From Macrobrachium rosenbergii (taxonomy: Eukaryota; Arthropoda; Malacostraca; Decapoda; Palaemonidae): DNA of 64,000 nucleotides. Positions 20,253-32,700 of the stretch are shown here, one piece after another (positions within the stretch are counted from its first letter, which is position 1; every line of letters begins with the position of its first letter). A program made the position numbers and the translations under genes. The stretch lies in NCBI RefSeq assembly GCF_040412425.1, contig NC_089741.1, positions 38,910,538-38,974,537 of the forward strand, given 5' to 3'. The notes beneath the pieces are model-generated. The model was not told where the DNA came from. It searched no databases and saw nothing but the letters and a program-made list of their open reading frames with translations.

Positions 20253-23200
20253 ATATTTGTATGTATTGGTGTATGTGGTATTTCTGGGGACCAATGCTTA
20301 GAAGGACAATGTTTTGGGATTCTTATGAATACACCATACACAAAGGCAGGGAACTCTAGTTGAGGGTTGTGAAGCCCTTGTGGAAGGAGATGCTCCAGTA
20401 CCAACCATGCTGTAACTTCTGTGGGATGCCAGGGAAAAAGAATTACATTCACCCAGTGGCCAAGGTCCATGGTGGGGAGCCCAACACTTATATTGAAAAA
20501 AATAGATCAAATAAAATAAAATTGTTCACAGCAATGAAGACACCACTGAGGTGAGTGGCACAATGTGTGTAAGGGGATTTTACTGGCTGGCGATGACCTT
20601 CTTATGGTGTATGAAAAAGCCAAAACTGTGGAAGCTTTCTGCACAGGGGGTTCATCCAAGACTCAGTAATGCAAGTATGAGAGAGAGAGAGAGAGAGTTG
20701 GATGCTGACTGAGTAGTACTGTTTACTAATTAGTTTCTCATTACCAAAATATTCTTAGTCACATAATCCAGGTCAAATGACCAAGTTGGTACTGTATATA
20801 AAAACATGTCTTGAGATTACAATATACTCTAAAAGCTAATTGTAAAAAAGAAAGAAAATCCAAAATGATTCTATAAATATAAAGATGCATACATCCTTTG
20901 GACACTAAAGCTTTACTTTGATAGAGAATAGCAAAAAAAAACTAAAAAGAACAAACTAATCGAGCTCTATTTCAAAACAGATATTGCGGAGATTACTGTG
21001 GATTTGCCCTGTGGCCTTCAGGAGAAAAACTCAGAGTCCTCTCTTTTCAGGTACTTGCCTGCTCAAAGTTTGGTTTTTCTTTATCCAATTCTTCAGTCAC
21101 AGTCCTTATTTATTTTCTACTTTCTAATAACTGATCTCTAATAAGTCAACAGTATTTTCTTTGAAAGCTCTATGTCAAGTCAGTGGTCCCTATGGGCTAG
21201 TTCCACATGAACAGAGTTCATCTTCTGAATAATAATAACAGTTTCATACCCATCTTCAGATATACTCAACATTATGCCACTATACTTCTAATGCTTCCCT
21301 CTACCCCCTTTTATCTCGCAGAAAAGGAAATGAATTCTTTAGGAGTCCTTAGCTGCAATAGTTATTCAGTTAGTCTTATAACCACAACCCTATCAGCTTA
21401 TTGCAATTTTATATCAGCACCTTTAGTACATTCTTTCTGTTCTCAACAATCACTCCAAGATTTACATCCCCTCCCCCCTCACTTCATACATCATCCATTT
21501 CTCCATTTTTTCCGTCACTTACATTCAACAGTTTAAACCAAGCAAAAACCTCTTTCAGTTTTCTTCTGAAGATGGAAAGAGAAACCCACAAGGTTCCAGT
21601 GTGTATAGGCACTTGTTTATTTGTAAAAATATTTACATATTACTTCAATCTGAGTATTAGGTCTAACTTACCCTTTTCAAAGAGATGTGAAGGTAGTCAG
21701 GCTGGTTCAAGGCCCACTACCTCACATCTCTTGAAAAAGGGCCTGATTAGACCTGAAAGTACTTGAGATTAAAGTAATGTAAATATTTTACAAGTAAACA
21801 AGGTATACACAGGAATCTTGTGGGTTTCTCTTTCCATTCAACAGTTTCTCGAAACTTCACCCGACTGATGCGTGACTTTCAACATTTTCACCTGTATCAC
21901 TTCTTTCTAAGATGCACTTCCTTATTAACCTTTCTTCTCCTCCAGTCACACACCAACTCAAGAACTCCCTTTCACTGACTGAAATCTTCATGAAATTCAA
22001 GCCACATATGTCATTGGCTGTATTTTCCTTTCCCCTCTCATCTTCTACCTTTTATTATTTTTGTACTCTGGTACACTGCCTCAGAAAAGGATACGAAACT
22101 TAATGTGACAAGGCCCCATATTCCTTATCAAAATGCAAGATGTCTGCGCTTCAAATTTCCATCAGTGCAATGCATGAGAGAGTGGACAGGACTTGCTTCA
22201 CATCTAACCTCATAAAACAAAAATCCGATGTAAAAACATTGGTCATGACATGGATTAATGTCACATTAAATTCACAGGTGAATGCAAAACTGCGCTTGGA
22301 GCTACGATACGCTAACTTGGTAAGATCTGAACTTACGGCTCTTATGGAATACAATACTGGCACTTTTGACGGAGTCATCATTAGTTTGAAGAAAATTAAT
22401 AAACTGTATACATGGAATAATGAAATTACACATGAAGTTTCAAGTACCTTGTAAGTATTCTGACATTTGCTTTTTTCAGAGAGATAATTTAGGTAATAGT
22501 TCACGGTACACTAGACACGAGGCAGTAAAATTCCTATACATTGTCATATGAGGTTATAAATTTTCATACGAGTATTCAACAAACACCAACAAGATATATT
22601 CTACAGGTTCATATATGATGCAAAATTTATTCAGATAAATACATACAAAAAATGTCCATGCCTAATGAGAAATAAAACTTCCAAACGTACAGCTCATTCT
22701 ATTATGGAACAGTATCTGCGTTTCAAGAAACTTGGGAGCGCAAATATTTAGTGGGGCAAAAGGGGACAGGAGAATTGATAGTTGAATACTTCACAAAACA
22801 AGGCACTTTACTGCTTTCATTGCTATGACGCTAAAAGGTATTTAAGACTGTTCTGAACTATTTACTGTACCATGAAAAATTATTCTGAAAACACTACGCA
22901 TAATATTTTCGTAATTTTGTTTCTTATCTTATTAGAGAGAGGAAGTTCCTGACTGGTGTCGAAGATGTCATTCGCACTTGCTTTCCTTTGGATCTGACGA
23001 TGGAAATAAGTGCCGCAGGACAAGCTCAGGTATTATATACAGTATACTGTACATACCCACTGTGGGTGACTTCACATGCTTGTACAACAAAAACTTGTCA
23101 TTTTTGCTTAGTAGTTTGCAGAACTGAAAAACTGTTCACAGTAGGATTAGCACAGACTTTTAATGGCAGATAGGATTACAGTACCATTTCTGACACTATC

Positions 23201-25809
23201 TGTCAACTTCCTCTAGTGAAGAATATGAACTGCTGGACATATTTTGGAGATCAAATTCTCCAACAGTGATACACAACAGGCAACTGGCCAGGATTTGCAC
23301 TAGAGAAGCCACTGAGGCATCTCAGAAAAGATATGACCAATGTTGTTCAAATAAATAAATGCATAGTTCAATGGTAGCATTCACGCCAAATCTTTTCCAG
23401 ACTGTTAATAAGCTCTTTCACTTTCCAGCAAACCCCTCAACCGTTGCCCATAAGGCGCCCTGAATCAGAACCTATACTACCTGGTACCATACAAAACATT
23501 ACCACAACAACATCCACAAGGCTACCTGAGAGAAGATTACCTGGAGGTTACCTGGAAGGAGGTGGAACCTCCTCAAGTCAAAGAGTGGAAGCTCAAGAAA
23601 TCCTCCCTCAAACTAGCATCCCTAGAGCTTCATCCTCCGCCCCTCAGTTACGAAAAACCAGCGAAAACGAATCGGCAGAAGCGAGGAACATAAATATACA
23701 GGAGAACACTGATAAAAGAGCAGGAACACATTTGACCAACGAAGGTAGGTTAGGGAGTATGAATCAGCAATCCATAAGGGAAACAACTTGTGATCATCAT
23801 GGATATGTGCACATTTGAATATTTCAAAAATATCAAAGTATACACAGATATGGATAACAATGAATAGAGAACATCACTTAGGCCTATCAAACCTTTTTTT
23901 AGGTCCCTAGCAAAAAAAGAGAGAAAAAAAAGATTGAAATTTCTCAAGTACTATTTTATATTTCTCTCCCCTTTAAGGCTCCACTACTTGTGAATCAGAT
24001 GAGTTTGCGTCACTGCCTGCATGACACAAGTAGCATTAAAACTGTAAGAACTTCATGGCTTTAAACATATCGCATTAGAGTAGATAATTGAAAAATAGGT
24101 TGCCTGTCCCTCTAAGAGTACTTCAAGTTTGTCTCAAGTTAATTATAAATATTTCAATACTACTTTGATGACCAAATATCAACGGATTACGTCATCAATC
24201 AGTAAAAATACTTAGACCTTTATCTGTGTGACTCTGTGATCCAGTTATATTCTCACACTTAATTCCTGTTTTGCAATATTAGTTGTTCATCAAGCATTTA
24301 TGGACTGATATTTTCCCATCAGCAACTTCAAATCTAACATCCAGTAATTCTGACCCTGTGTTGGCTGCTGAACCTGAGTCAAGAGAATCAACAACAAAGG
24401 ATTTTATTACTGGCACACAAGTGTAAGTAGCTAACATTTTACGATTACGAGCAGGCCTACATGAATTAAATAGCAATAACTCTTGTATAATAAAAGGAAT
24501 TGGGAGAGAAATTCCCTTCATTAGGTCGTCTTAAGTAGATATACGTTATGGCATGCAAAGTTAATGAAATACAAAAAAGTAAAGTGTAAAAAGCATATGA
24601 ATTAGAAATTCTATGAACAATTAAGTGTACGAATATTTTCTTCATTCCCTATCCCCCAAAATTTTAGGTTAAAATTGTAGGTATGTCTCATCTTTTTCAA
24701 TCTCTTTTTAAGGGACACGGCAAATACAGCCTATGGAACTGTAGAACTCACAGCAAAATTCCAAGCTCCTCGCTTTCTTCTTGTCAGCATTCATAAAGTA
24801 AGGTAAGTGATTCTGTGAAGAATGAACGAATGAACATAATGTGGTCTTAACCAGTTTATGCAGTTTACTCTCTCTCTTAACCACTTCAGTTCGCTAACTT
24901 TTAACCATCAGCTTATAAAGTTTGAAGTCAGGCACCGACCAGTCACAAAACAGGTTTTTTTCAGATGTTCAAGCAGACAGAAGGTTTATTATCAGGTTTC
25001 TTGTAAAATTCCATTAACCCCAAAACTATAAAACCTAGGTCATTCAGATCAACGTATTACTTTGCTAAATTCTAACTTTTTTCAGAAACCTACCAAAGAG
25101 AAAAGGCAGGACACCACATCCCTACGTAAAACTGGTTCTTCGTTCCCAAGACGAACCTGAATTAAAGGAATCCACAGAGATTCTGGATAAAACAACTGAT
25201 CCTGTATTTGAGAAGAGCTTCAGATTTCAGCTCAACAAACCACTTTCTCAATATACTCTGAAGGTGACAGCGAAGACAAAAGGCAAGCTTACCCACGCTT
25301 TGGCCCAGGTATGTTTATTTACACTGTCATGAACTTGGAAATAGCAGACCCTATGACAATTAAGAAACACGAGTCTTAATCCTTAGTGACCAAATCCGTT
25401 CATAAGCATCATTACTCATGGTAATTTTTTTAAAGGAAACAAAATGTATCTGAAAATATGGGCTAAGAGATTCACAGTAATTTATAGACTTATATGCTGT
25501 GTTCTGTTAGTGTTCAGGAACTTTCCATAGTTTTTTAAGGCTTATTCATGCAAAAGGACACTTAGTAAAATGGGAAAAAGTTTCTGAAGACTCACTGAAT
25601 ATATATGCCTCTATATATTTCTTGAATTATTTTAACAGAGACTCTTCTACAAAATGTTTCTGACAAATGCTACTAACTTTACGCTTTAATTCCAGGTATT
25701 GTTGTCCTTCACTCCCACCTTGAGCAACACGGCAGAGGAAAGAAAATGGTATCAGTTAAATTCACCAAAAACAGAACAAATTCCTCGTGAAGTACTCTAT
25801 AAAGAATAA
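15380..25809 (+). CDS. Membrane-anchored SMP-like and C2 domain protein (C2CD2/TMEM24-like), 631 aa
   Basis: Exons: 15380-15850, 17306-17347, 18980-19182, 20981-21050, 22278-22450, 22936-23029, 23429-23744, 24323-24422, 24713-24802, 25086-25308 and 25696-25809. All phases agree and the total is 632 codons with stop. Residues 36-73 and 101-123 are hydrophobic membrane segments. Residues 172-350 look like an SMP lipid-transfer domain: DITF, then YCGD, KLRLEL and [13 protein letters not shown]. Residues 352-490 are a disordered, Ser/Thr/Pro-rich linker. Residues 493-610 are a C2 domain ([32 protein letters not shown]). The C2 loops lack the usual calcium-binding aspartates. The order membrane segment, SMP, C2 matches C2CD2/TMEM24 lipid transporters of ER-plasma membrane contacts. 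An extended-synaptotagmin relative is the main alternative. Gene structure is more certain than the family. Confidence 0.7.
15872..15942. repeat. (ATA)n microsatellite
   Basis: A pure trinucleotide array lies just inside the first intron of the SMP-C2 gene. Its position 20 bases from the donor makes an open frame run on as polyisoleucine, which is artefactual. Confidence 0.95.
16063..16884. repeat. Compound array: (CT)n tracts alternating with a 72-bp unit, 6 copies
   Basis: Seven CT tracts (16063-16133, 16204-16266, 16343-16395, 16472-16486, 16589-16643, 16731-16748, 16821-16884) alternate with a unit beginning CCAGAAACAAATGGTACT and ending in CTACATAA. The fourth copy carries an internal duplication of GGAAAAGTTTTCCAGAGACC. 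It lies in intron 1 of the SMP-C2 gene. Confidence 0.9.
17237..18093. repeat. (GA)n and (CT)n microsatellites around exon 2 of the SMP-C2 gene
   Basis: Pure dinucleotide tracts occur at 17237-17269 (AG), 17808-17883 (CT) and 18037-18093 (CT). The first ends about 35 bases upstream of the 42-base exon 2 and could affect its splicing. Confidence 0.9.
18684..18760. repeat. (ATT)n microsatellite
   Basis: A pure trinucleotide array lies in intron 2 of the SMP-C2 gene. Confidence 0.95.
19273..19683. mobile_element. 343-bp inverted-repeat element with long flanking direct repeats
   Basis: The inner element spans 19306-19648. Its ends, beginning GGGTCATGTCAAGATTAGCG and GGATCATGTCAAGATTAGCG (right end reverse-complemented), match at 25 of 26 positions. 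It is flanked by direct repeats at 19273-19305 (33 bp) and 19649-19683 (35 bp, one extra AT). Inside are several copies of GGGTTCGCTGTTCTT and a GGGGCTAGTACTAAAC module shared with 34948-35112. No coding capacity is seen. It lies in intron 3 of the SMP-C2 gene. Confidence 0.75.
20161..20248. repeat. (TA)n microsatellite
   Basis: A pure TA array in an intron of the SMP-C2 gene. Tyr-Ile repeat frames predicted here are not genes. Confidence 0.97.
21572..21837. mobile_element. MITE-like TIR element, GGAAAGAGAAACCC family, long copy
   Basis: The left arm starts ATGGAAAGAGAAACCCACAA and the right arm ends with its complement, TTGTGGGTTTCTCTTTCCAT. The inverted arms of about 65-100 bases include GTTTAxTTGTAAAxATxTTTACAT. 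A second inner inverted pair involves CTTTTCAAAGAGATGTGA. It inserts in the SMP-C2 intron upstream of the exon at 22278-22450. A shorter relative lies at 45138-45308. Confidence 0.8.
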
Positions 25810-26760
25810 ACAGTCACTGAGCAATATTCATGGCAAATGTTTGAGTTCAAATTTTGAAATTAAGCACAAGGTAAATGAATATAGAAGAGCTGTAAATCTT
25901 TTTCATGAAAAGAATGTGGAATAATACTCAACATTAGCAATGTTTATACATGATGCACGAAAGGAAATGACTAAAAAGTGGTCAGAAAGGACATGTTGAG
26001 AATTATGAATGATCATTTCCACCAAGAGCCTTCATAGATCATGAACACTGTTCCCATATAGTATGATCAATGGATGAACGCTGCGTCCTGGCATAAAATA
26101 GTACCATCATACAATAGTACTACAAGACCAAGTCATGCTTGTAAGCTTTTGTAAGACTCATCTGAAGGATTTGTTTTTAAGTGAGAGGTGAAAATGTGGT
26201 TCAGGAACATCAAAGCAACGCAGCTAAGGATGTACAAATGGTGCACAGAGTTTGTAGTGCTATCTACAGTGCTACACAGTAACCCCCTACGGTTAAATGA
26301 AACAGAGAAAAGCAAGAGGTTAAAACCTGTAAAGGAGAGAGAAGTTTCATGACCAAAAGCCTGTAGTACAAATCTACAAAAACTAAAACTGCAGTCATAT
26401 TATACAAAAATACAAAAAGGTTCTCCTCTTACGTTAATCACAGGGGTCTCCTTTCACGAATCCATCTTGCGGGTATACAATCCAGTATTGGCTTTGATTT
26501 CATTTTTTAAGTATCTTCTGCAGGTTAGTTCTCTCATCACACACTCCTTTTTTCATACTGGAATGTTTTTGTACACTGCTTTAAAAGGCACAGTGAAGAA
26601 ATTTCCTATATGGCATCTTACACAAATCAATCATTCCAAGTGTTAAGGAATCTAATGTACCTTTCAACAGCATTAAAATATCCTTCCAATGATGTTAAAA
26701 AAAAATACAAATTCAAGAATAAAATAACTCTTTATATTTACTTTTTTACATTAACAATCT
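25810..26760. other. Convergent intergenic region holding both 3' UTRs
   Basis: The SMP-C2 stop (25807-25809) and the AAMP stop (26761-26763) face each other. An AATAAA overlaps the SMP-C2 stop codon at 25805-25810, and another plus-strand AATAAA occurs near 26721. No coding exon is seen. Confidence 0.6.
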
Positions 26761-29700
26761 TTAACTGTCCATAAGACTGAAGACCCTGGCTGTGCCATCA
26801 TCCGAAGCAGTGACCAAAGCAGTACCATCCCTGAAATCAAATATCCGAAGTTACAATAACTGATTTTAGTCAAAGTTTTCATTTTTAATTTTCTCTGAAA
26901 CTCTGAAAGAGAGCCACATATTTTTGTCAAGTTACTTGCACTCTGCTACAAGATTATGGAAAGCATAAAATTATGGAAAGTTAGAAAGTTAGGGAGCAGC
27001 TAACAAGGAACCCAAAAAACGACCATTCTCTTTACCATAAGCTCCCCACAAACAAGCAGAGTTAACACCAAGGCAAAACGTAACATTCCTTACACTTTTG
27101 ATTTTTCCAATCATGTTCCCTTAATACTAGAGCAAAATCATATTTTATACCTAATATATACAGCAGTTAAAGTAAAAGCCTTACATTATATGGCCAGAGA
27201 ACACAATCAGTCTGAAAGGTAAAAGACAATGCTAGTCTTTGACAGGCAGAGCATACATAAAAAGGTTTTAACTACAATTTCACAATTTAAATAAGACCAA
27301 TTCTACAGAAACAGACAGACTGTATCACTCCCTAAGTGTCTGCCCTTGTAGCTAATGCAAACATCAATTTCTGTGACACAATCTCGATATCTTACTTCGA
27401 TCACAACAGGGACACGTGATTTACTTGGCATCAGTTACAAAAAGCCCTATGCATATATATTTACTTACTTTGACAGATCCATATAAAATATGCTGCTTCG
27501 GTGTCCTGTATATTTTTTAAGTAGGTCTCCCGAGCGGGCATCATATGCACGTACCACACTGTCCAAACAAGCAGCAAAGACAACGGGTTCACTGGGATGC
27601 CAAACAAGTTGTGATGTGCCACATCCTTGTACTATAGTGTGTCTGATAACCTGAGAGCAAATGATCCATTCAGAATAGACTGTTTTAAAGTGCAAACTAT
27701 TATTTTCCATGCATCCTAATACGACAAGACAGTTACAGGCAGTCCCCGGTTTATGACGGGTCCGGCTTACGACGTTCCGAGGTTACGACGCTTTCCAAAT
27801 ATATTCATCAGAAAATATTTCCTGGTTTACGACGCATGTTCCGGGGTTACGACGTGTCGTGCGCCGATCCGACAGAAGAAATATGGCTCCAAAACGGCAG
27901 AATAATAAAAATTTGGAGGGTTTTTGATGAAAAAACTCAATAACAATGCAGTTTACATCGTTTTCAATACACCCAAAGCATTAAAAGTAAGGTTTTCTTA
28001 GGATCTTTGACAATTTTCGACGATTTTTCGGTTTACGACGATTTTTGGTTTACGACGCGGCGTAAAAACGGAACCCCGTCGTAAACCGGGGACTGCCTTT
28101 AACATATCAAGGGGAAAACACTAGCTTAATGAGTACAATATCCGTGGCTACAATCTATTTCCTCACTGGGGACACGAGTGGATATTTTTTTTACCAAAAG
28201 TCAGTGGTGAGGTTTACTGTACTAAGAATCACTTTCTGGTAAGCAATGATCCTTAGCTATAGCCATCTCCACTATGCTATTGAGGATTTTCACTGCTAAC
28301 ACATACTGGCTTATGTATGGGATATGCACAGTAAATTATCCTGTGAGCCTTGGTAAACCTGTATCATTCTCCCTCATAATAATAAAAACTAATAATAAGC
28401 ACTAACAAAAGATTCGTTAGGAAGGATTCAATGCTAATGTCTTGGTGGCTGACCCTAGTGCTGTGATTAGTTGGGTTATGATCAATGAAAAAAAAAAATT
28501 GAGCCTAAAACTGTCTCATATAATGTTCTGGGATCTTTGTTGGTATTAAAAACATGATAGCACTATTACGTGTATGATGTAACTCTTATTACAGTTACCC
28601 ATTTTGTCCATCTGCAAAAAGTTACCAAAAAAATTTAAATATACCTGGACTAACTATGCCCTTGTGTTTTGTACAGCATCAGGCTAACGTCTAGCAAAAT
28701 TTGGGCTTTATTGAACTGTGTATCTTAAGCCATGGCTCCGCTCTACACTTTACAGAAAAGGTAACAGTACTCAATGATATAAATATAATTACATTCCTGG
28801 GACACTGAAAAATATCTAAGGCTCTGAAAAGTAAGTAATGTTTGTAAGGCATCCTATTTTTACAGCGATAATACAACTACTGTAATGGCGTGATATAAGC
28901 ACCAATCAAAGACTTTATATTTTAAACAGTAATTATTCAGATCATCACAGAATGACACCCTGCTTGGTTGTTTTCTATAAACTTTACCAGCTTTCAACAA
29001 ATAAAAACATACAGACATTTTCATTCATTAACACTTCAATTCGGAGCTTCAAGTAACTTACAACTGACCGATTCATGAATATGACAACTGCGCATGAGAA
29101 GTTAAATCTAAATGAACCTTAACAAGAGCCAATTACCTACCCTTACAGTTAACTACCTAAACACAAGAGGTTTTACTGCACATATAAATACATAAAAAAT
29201 ACTAAATAAAACATTCACTATACAAACCTGCGTGGAAATGTCCCATATAATTACAAGGCCCGACAGGGTAGTTGTAACAGCAATATTGGAAATGAATGGG
29301 CAAAAGCTGACAGCTTCTACACCATTTTCAACACTCTCATCATCATCATCATCATCATCATCATCACCAACAACACCACCAACAGCACCTTCTTGGGACC
29401 CCGCAGCAGCATCACAATTAAGGGTCCCTACCACCTGTGGAATGTCATTCAATGATTTATCAAGAGCAGGATATTCCTAGACAATATTTTGCATGTTAAT
29501 TAAAAAAAAGATGCAGAATAACATATGAAGAGAGGCTGAATGGCTCGACAGTGAGGATAATCATTCTGTAATACAGAGATAAGATAGGTAACAAGTTTTT
29601 CTCCTTACTGAAGTGAATTACCTTGCCACTAACTGTGTTGAAAAGTTTTGCTGTACAGTCAGACGACCCCGATAACACCAGCGCATTGTCCTTATGGACT

Positions 29701-32700
29701 GAAATGCTCGTCACCTGTCCCGAATGAGCCAAACCACCACTAAAATGGCATTTCAGCTCGCCTGATTTCAAGTCAAATACACGCACTGACCCATCATCAT
29801 ATCCCGCGACAGCTCTTTTGCCTAAATAAAGAGAAAAAAGAAAGTTGTTTATCACTCAGCCTTCTGAAGGTTTCACAACCCTTCGAGATTCTGATGATAT
29901 CAAATGAAATTAGTTAACTGCCATTCCTTGAGATTTCAAAGACATTAAATGACGCAGTGACAGTAATATACACAGTACTTGTCGTAAATCTGTATCTTTT
30001 TGAATCCAAATAACTGGTTATTTTAGTATCCCCGAAAACCCTTACCATCTGGAAGAAATGCTCCGCACTGTGATGCTGTCCCATAGCTTGGAAAAGTACG
30101 TGCATTCCCTTGGGGTACCAGCCACATCCACATATCCCCTTCCATTGTGCCCGCTAGTAATACATGAGACGCATGATGCCAGGCCAACCACTAAGAAATA
30201 AAATATAAATTACCTCTTGACATTTTCAGTGAAACAGTTTCACAAAAGTGAATGAAGGCTTAAGTACCTGAAATCTTGTGATGCTTGTTATTTCCAAGGT
30301 TGCTCTTAGACAAAGTACTGAAGACAAATGACATAATGGGATGTTGGATGACACAATATTAGAGCCATTTCAGGCATCGAATTCACAAGGCAAGAAAGAG
30401 AGAGAGGGGGAGATATTGCTAAGTCTTCAAAAACAAGACGTCTCAGTCAGCAAAGAAGTGGAGAGAGAGAATAAACTTACACTGAGATCTCCGGTTTCAA
30501 ATTCCCAAATCTTTGAGAAATCTGTGGTTTTCCACACTTGAATGTACCCACTCATGTCGCCTGTAGCGAGAAAATGAGAATCGTGGCTGACCGCCAGGGA
30601 GGTAACACTATCCTACAAGTAAAAAAACAAATGTGGGTAAGATGCAACGCAGCTCATTAAAGAAATATGGATTTAGTTCTGAACAGTAAAGAAAAGTTCA
30701 TGGGGGCTATGACCTCTCTAGGTGATACACATATACAGTCTTCAAAAATGAATATATTTTTGCTTTATTAAACAGCTCCCTTATTCATCACAAGTTCTCC
30801 AAACAAAGGGTATTAACTTTTCAGCATATCAACTTTCATGCCTCAGAGCTGCAGTCTCAAAAAAAGTAACTTATGTTAATTATTAAAGGAAATCCATTGA
30901 GCTTGTCGGTAATTGTCCCAAAATGAAATATTTAACATTAACAATTCCGTTTTTCCTTGCTGTTAGGTTATGACTACATTCAGCCAATGTAGTACAAGCT
31001 CAACTCGTTAGCTCTTCGTTGGGCGAGTCGGTAGAGCTGTGGCCTATCACTCGGTAGGCCAGAGTTCAAGTCTCCGGCCGGCTGATGAAGAGTTAGAGGA
31101 ATTTATTTCTGGTGATAGAAATTCATTTCTCGCTATAATGTGGTTCGGATTCCACAATAAGCTGTAGGTCCCGTTGTTAAGTAAACAGTTGGTTTTTAGC
31201 CACGTAAAATAAGTCTAATCCTTCGGGCCAGCCCTAGGAGAGCTGTTAATCAGCTCAGTGGTCTGGTAAAACTAGGGTATACTTAACTTAACGTTCCTGA
31301 TCTGAGAAGTTAAGTATACCTTAGTTTAACCAGACCACTGAGCTGATTAACAGCTCTCCTAGGGCTGGCCTGAAGGATTAGACTTATTTTACGTGGCTAA
31401 GAACCAATCGGTTACCTAGCAACGGGACCTACAGCTTATTGTGGAATCCGAACCACATTATAGTGAGAAATGAATTTCTATCACCAGAAGTAAATTCCTC
31501 TAATCCTTCACTGGCCGGCCAGAGAATCGAACGCGGGCCTAAGAGAGTGCTAGGCGAGTAAGATATCAACCCATCCAGTGAAGTCAGACTTTGGCCTGAA
31601 CTGACGTTTTCAAATCTATATCTAACAAGTAATTTGTCCAAGAAAAGTAATCTTGATTTGAATGCAATCCCTAAATAAAACTTCTATATAATAATTCTTC
31701 ATGCACACCTCTTCTAAAGAACACAATCTCAGGAAGAGATGTTCAGACCGGTAAAATAAATAATTACCAATTGAAGAGTTACTTCTAATAAGAGGGGCAA
31801 AGAGAGAATGTGATCACCTACCTTATGACCAGTACAAGCGTGAAGAAGTGATCCATCATTTGCTTTCCATACGTAGGCAAAATCATCTTCGCCACCTGTT
31901 GCCACTAAACCATTGGAAGTGAAGCCGCAAATAAAGACTGACCCTGAAAGGAAGAGTAAATTTCTATTTTTTCCTTCAAAAGATTTATAGGGGCAGAAAT
32001 ACTTCTAAGTCATTTAGTTTTAACACATTAGCAGAGTCACAAGGGATTCTTATATCTTTACTTACCTACAATTAGTACAACAGTTCACCCAACATCTATA
32101 TGAAATTCTACAAATTTTATATCTATATTTTCACATTTACACAAAACACTAGTTTTTGTCAACACTATAGTACAGGTTTTAACAAAATGGAGAAACATCA
32201 AGGTTAACAGATAATGAAGCAAAGATATTTACAGTAATATTTAATTGGTTCCTTCATCATTATTTTTCAGACATCTATATCAGCCTCAAAAAAATAATGA
32301 CATCTATATCAGCCTCAAAAAACTATGAGTGAATTACTGCGACAATACTTTAAATCTGGGGCGCCAATTACAAAGTAAACAAATTTTACAACAAACTAGG
32401 TCAAAATATTTTCACACAAATGACCCTGACTTCTGATAAAATATACTTAACACCAACTGATGGTTACAGTAATAAATTTTTAAAGTATAAGCGTGGATTA
32501 GATTGTCACCAAGTTTTTTACCTTTATGCTGTTTAAAGCTCACACGAGACATGTCTGGAACACCTTCATCTTCTTCCATCTCCTCCTCCTCTTCATCTTC
32601 ACCTGCGATGCCATCTAAATCGATGACCTATATCAACAGAAAGACTTAGTTAGAAGTGCATTTTGCAGAACAACAGCTGTTCTGATGTCGACTTGAACTA

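Noticed and set aside
22140..22277. Upstream in-frame extension of the SMP-C2 exon (MSALQIS...)
   Set aside because: A good acceptor (TTCACAG) precedes 22278 and the phase from the preceding exon only fits a start there.
22278..22320. A shorter exon of the SMP-C2 gene ending at TTG before GTAAGA
   Set aside because: The longer exon to 22450 has a stronger donor and is the one whose phase fits the next exon.
31013..31090. Functional tRNA gene
   Set aside because: It has A- and B-box-like sequences but is joined to a body and 3' end shared with two other copies, so it is a SINE head.
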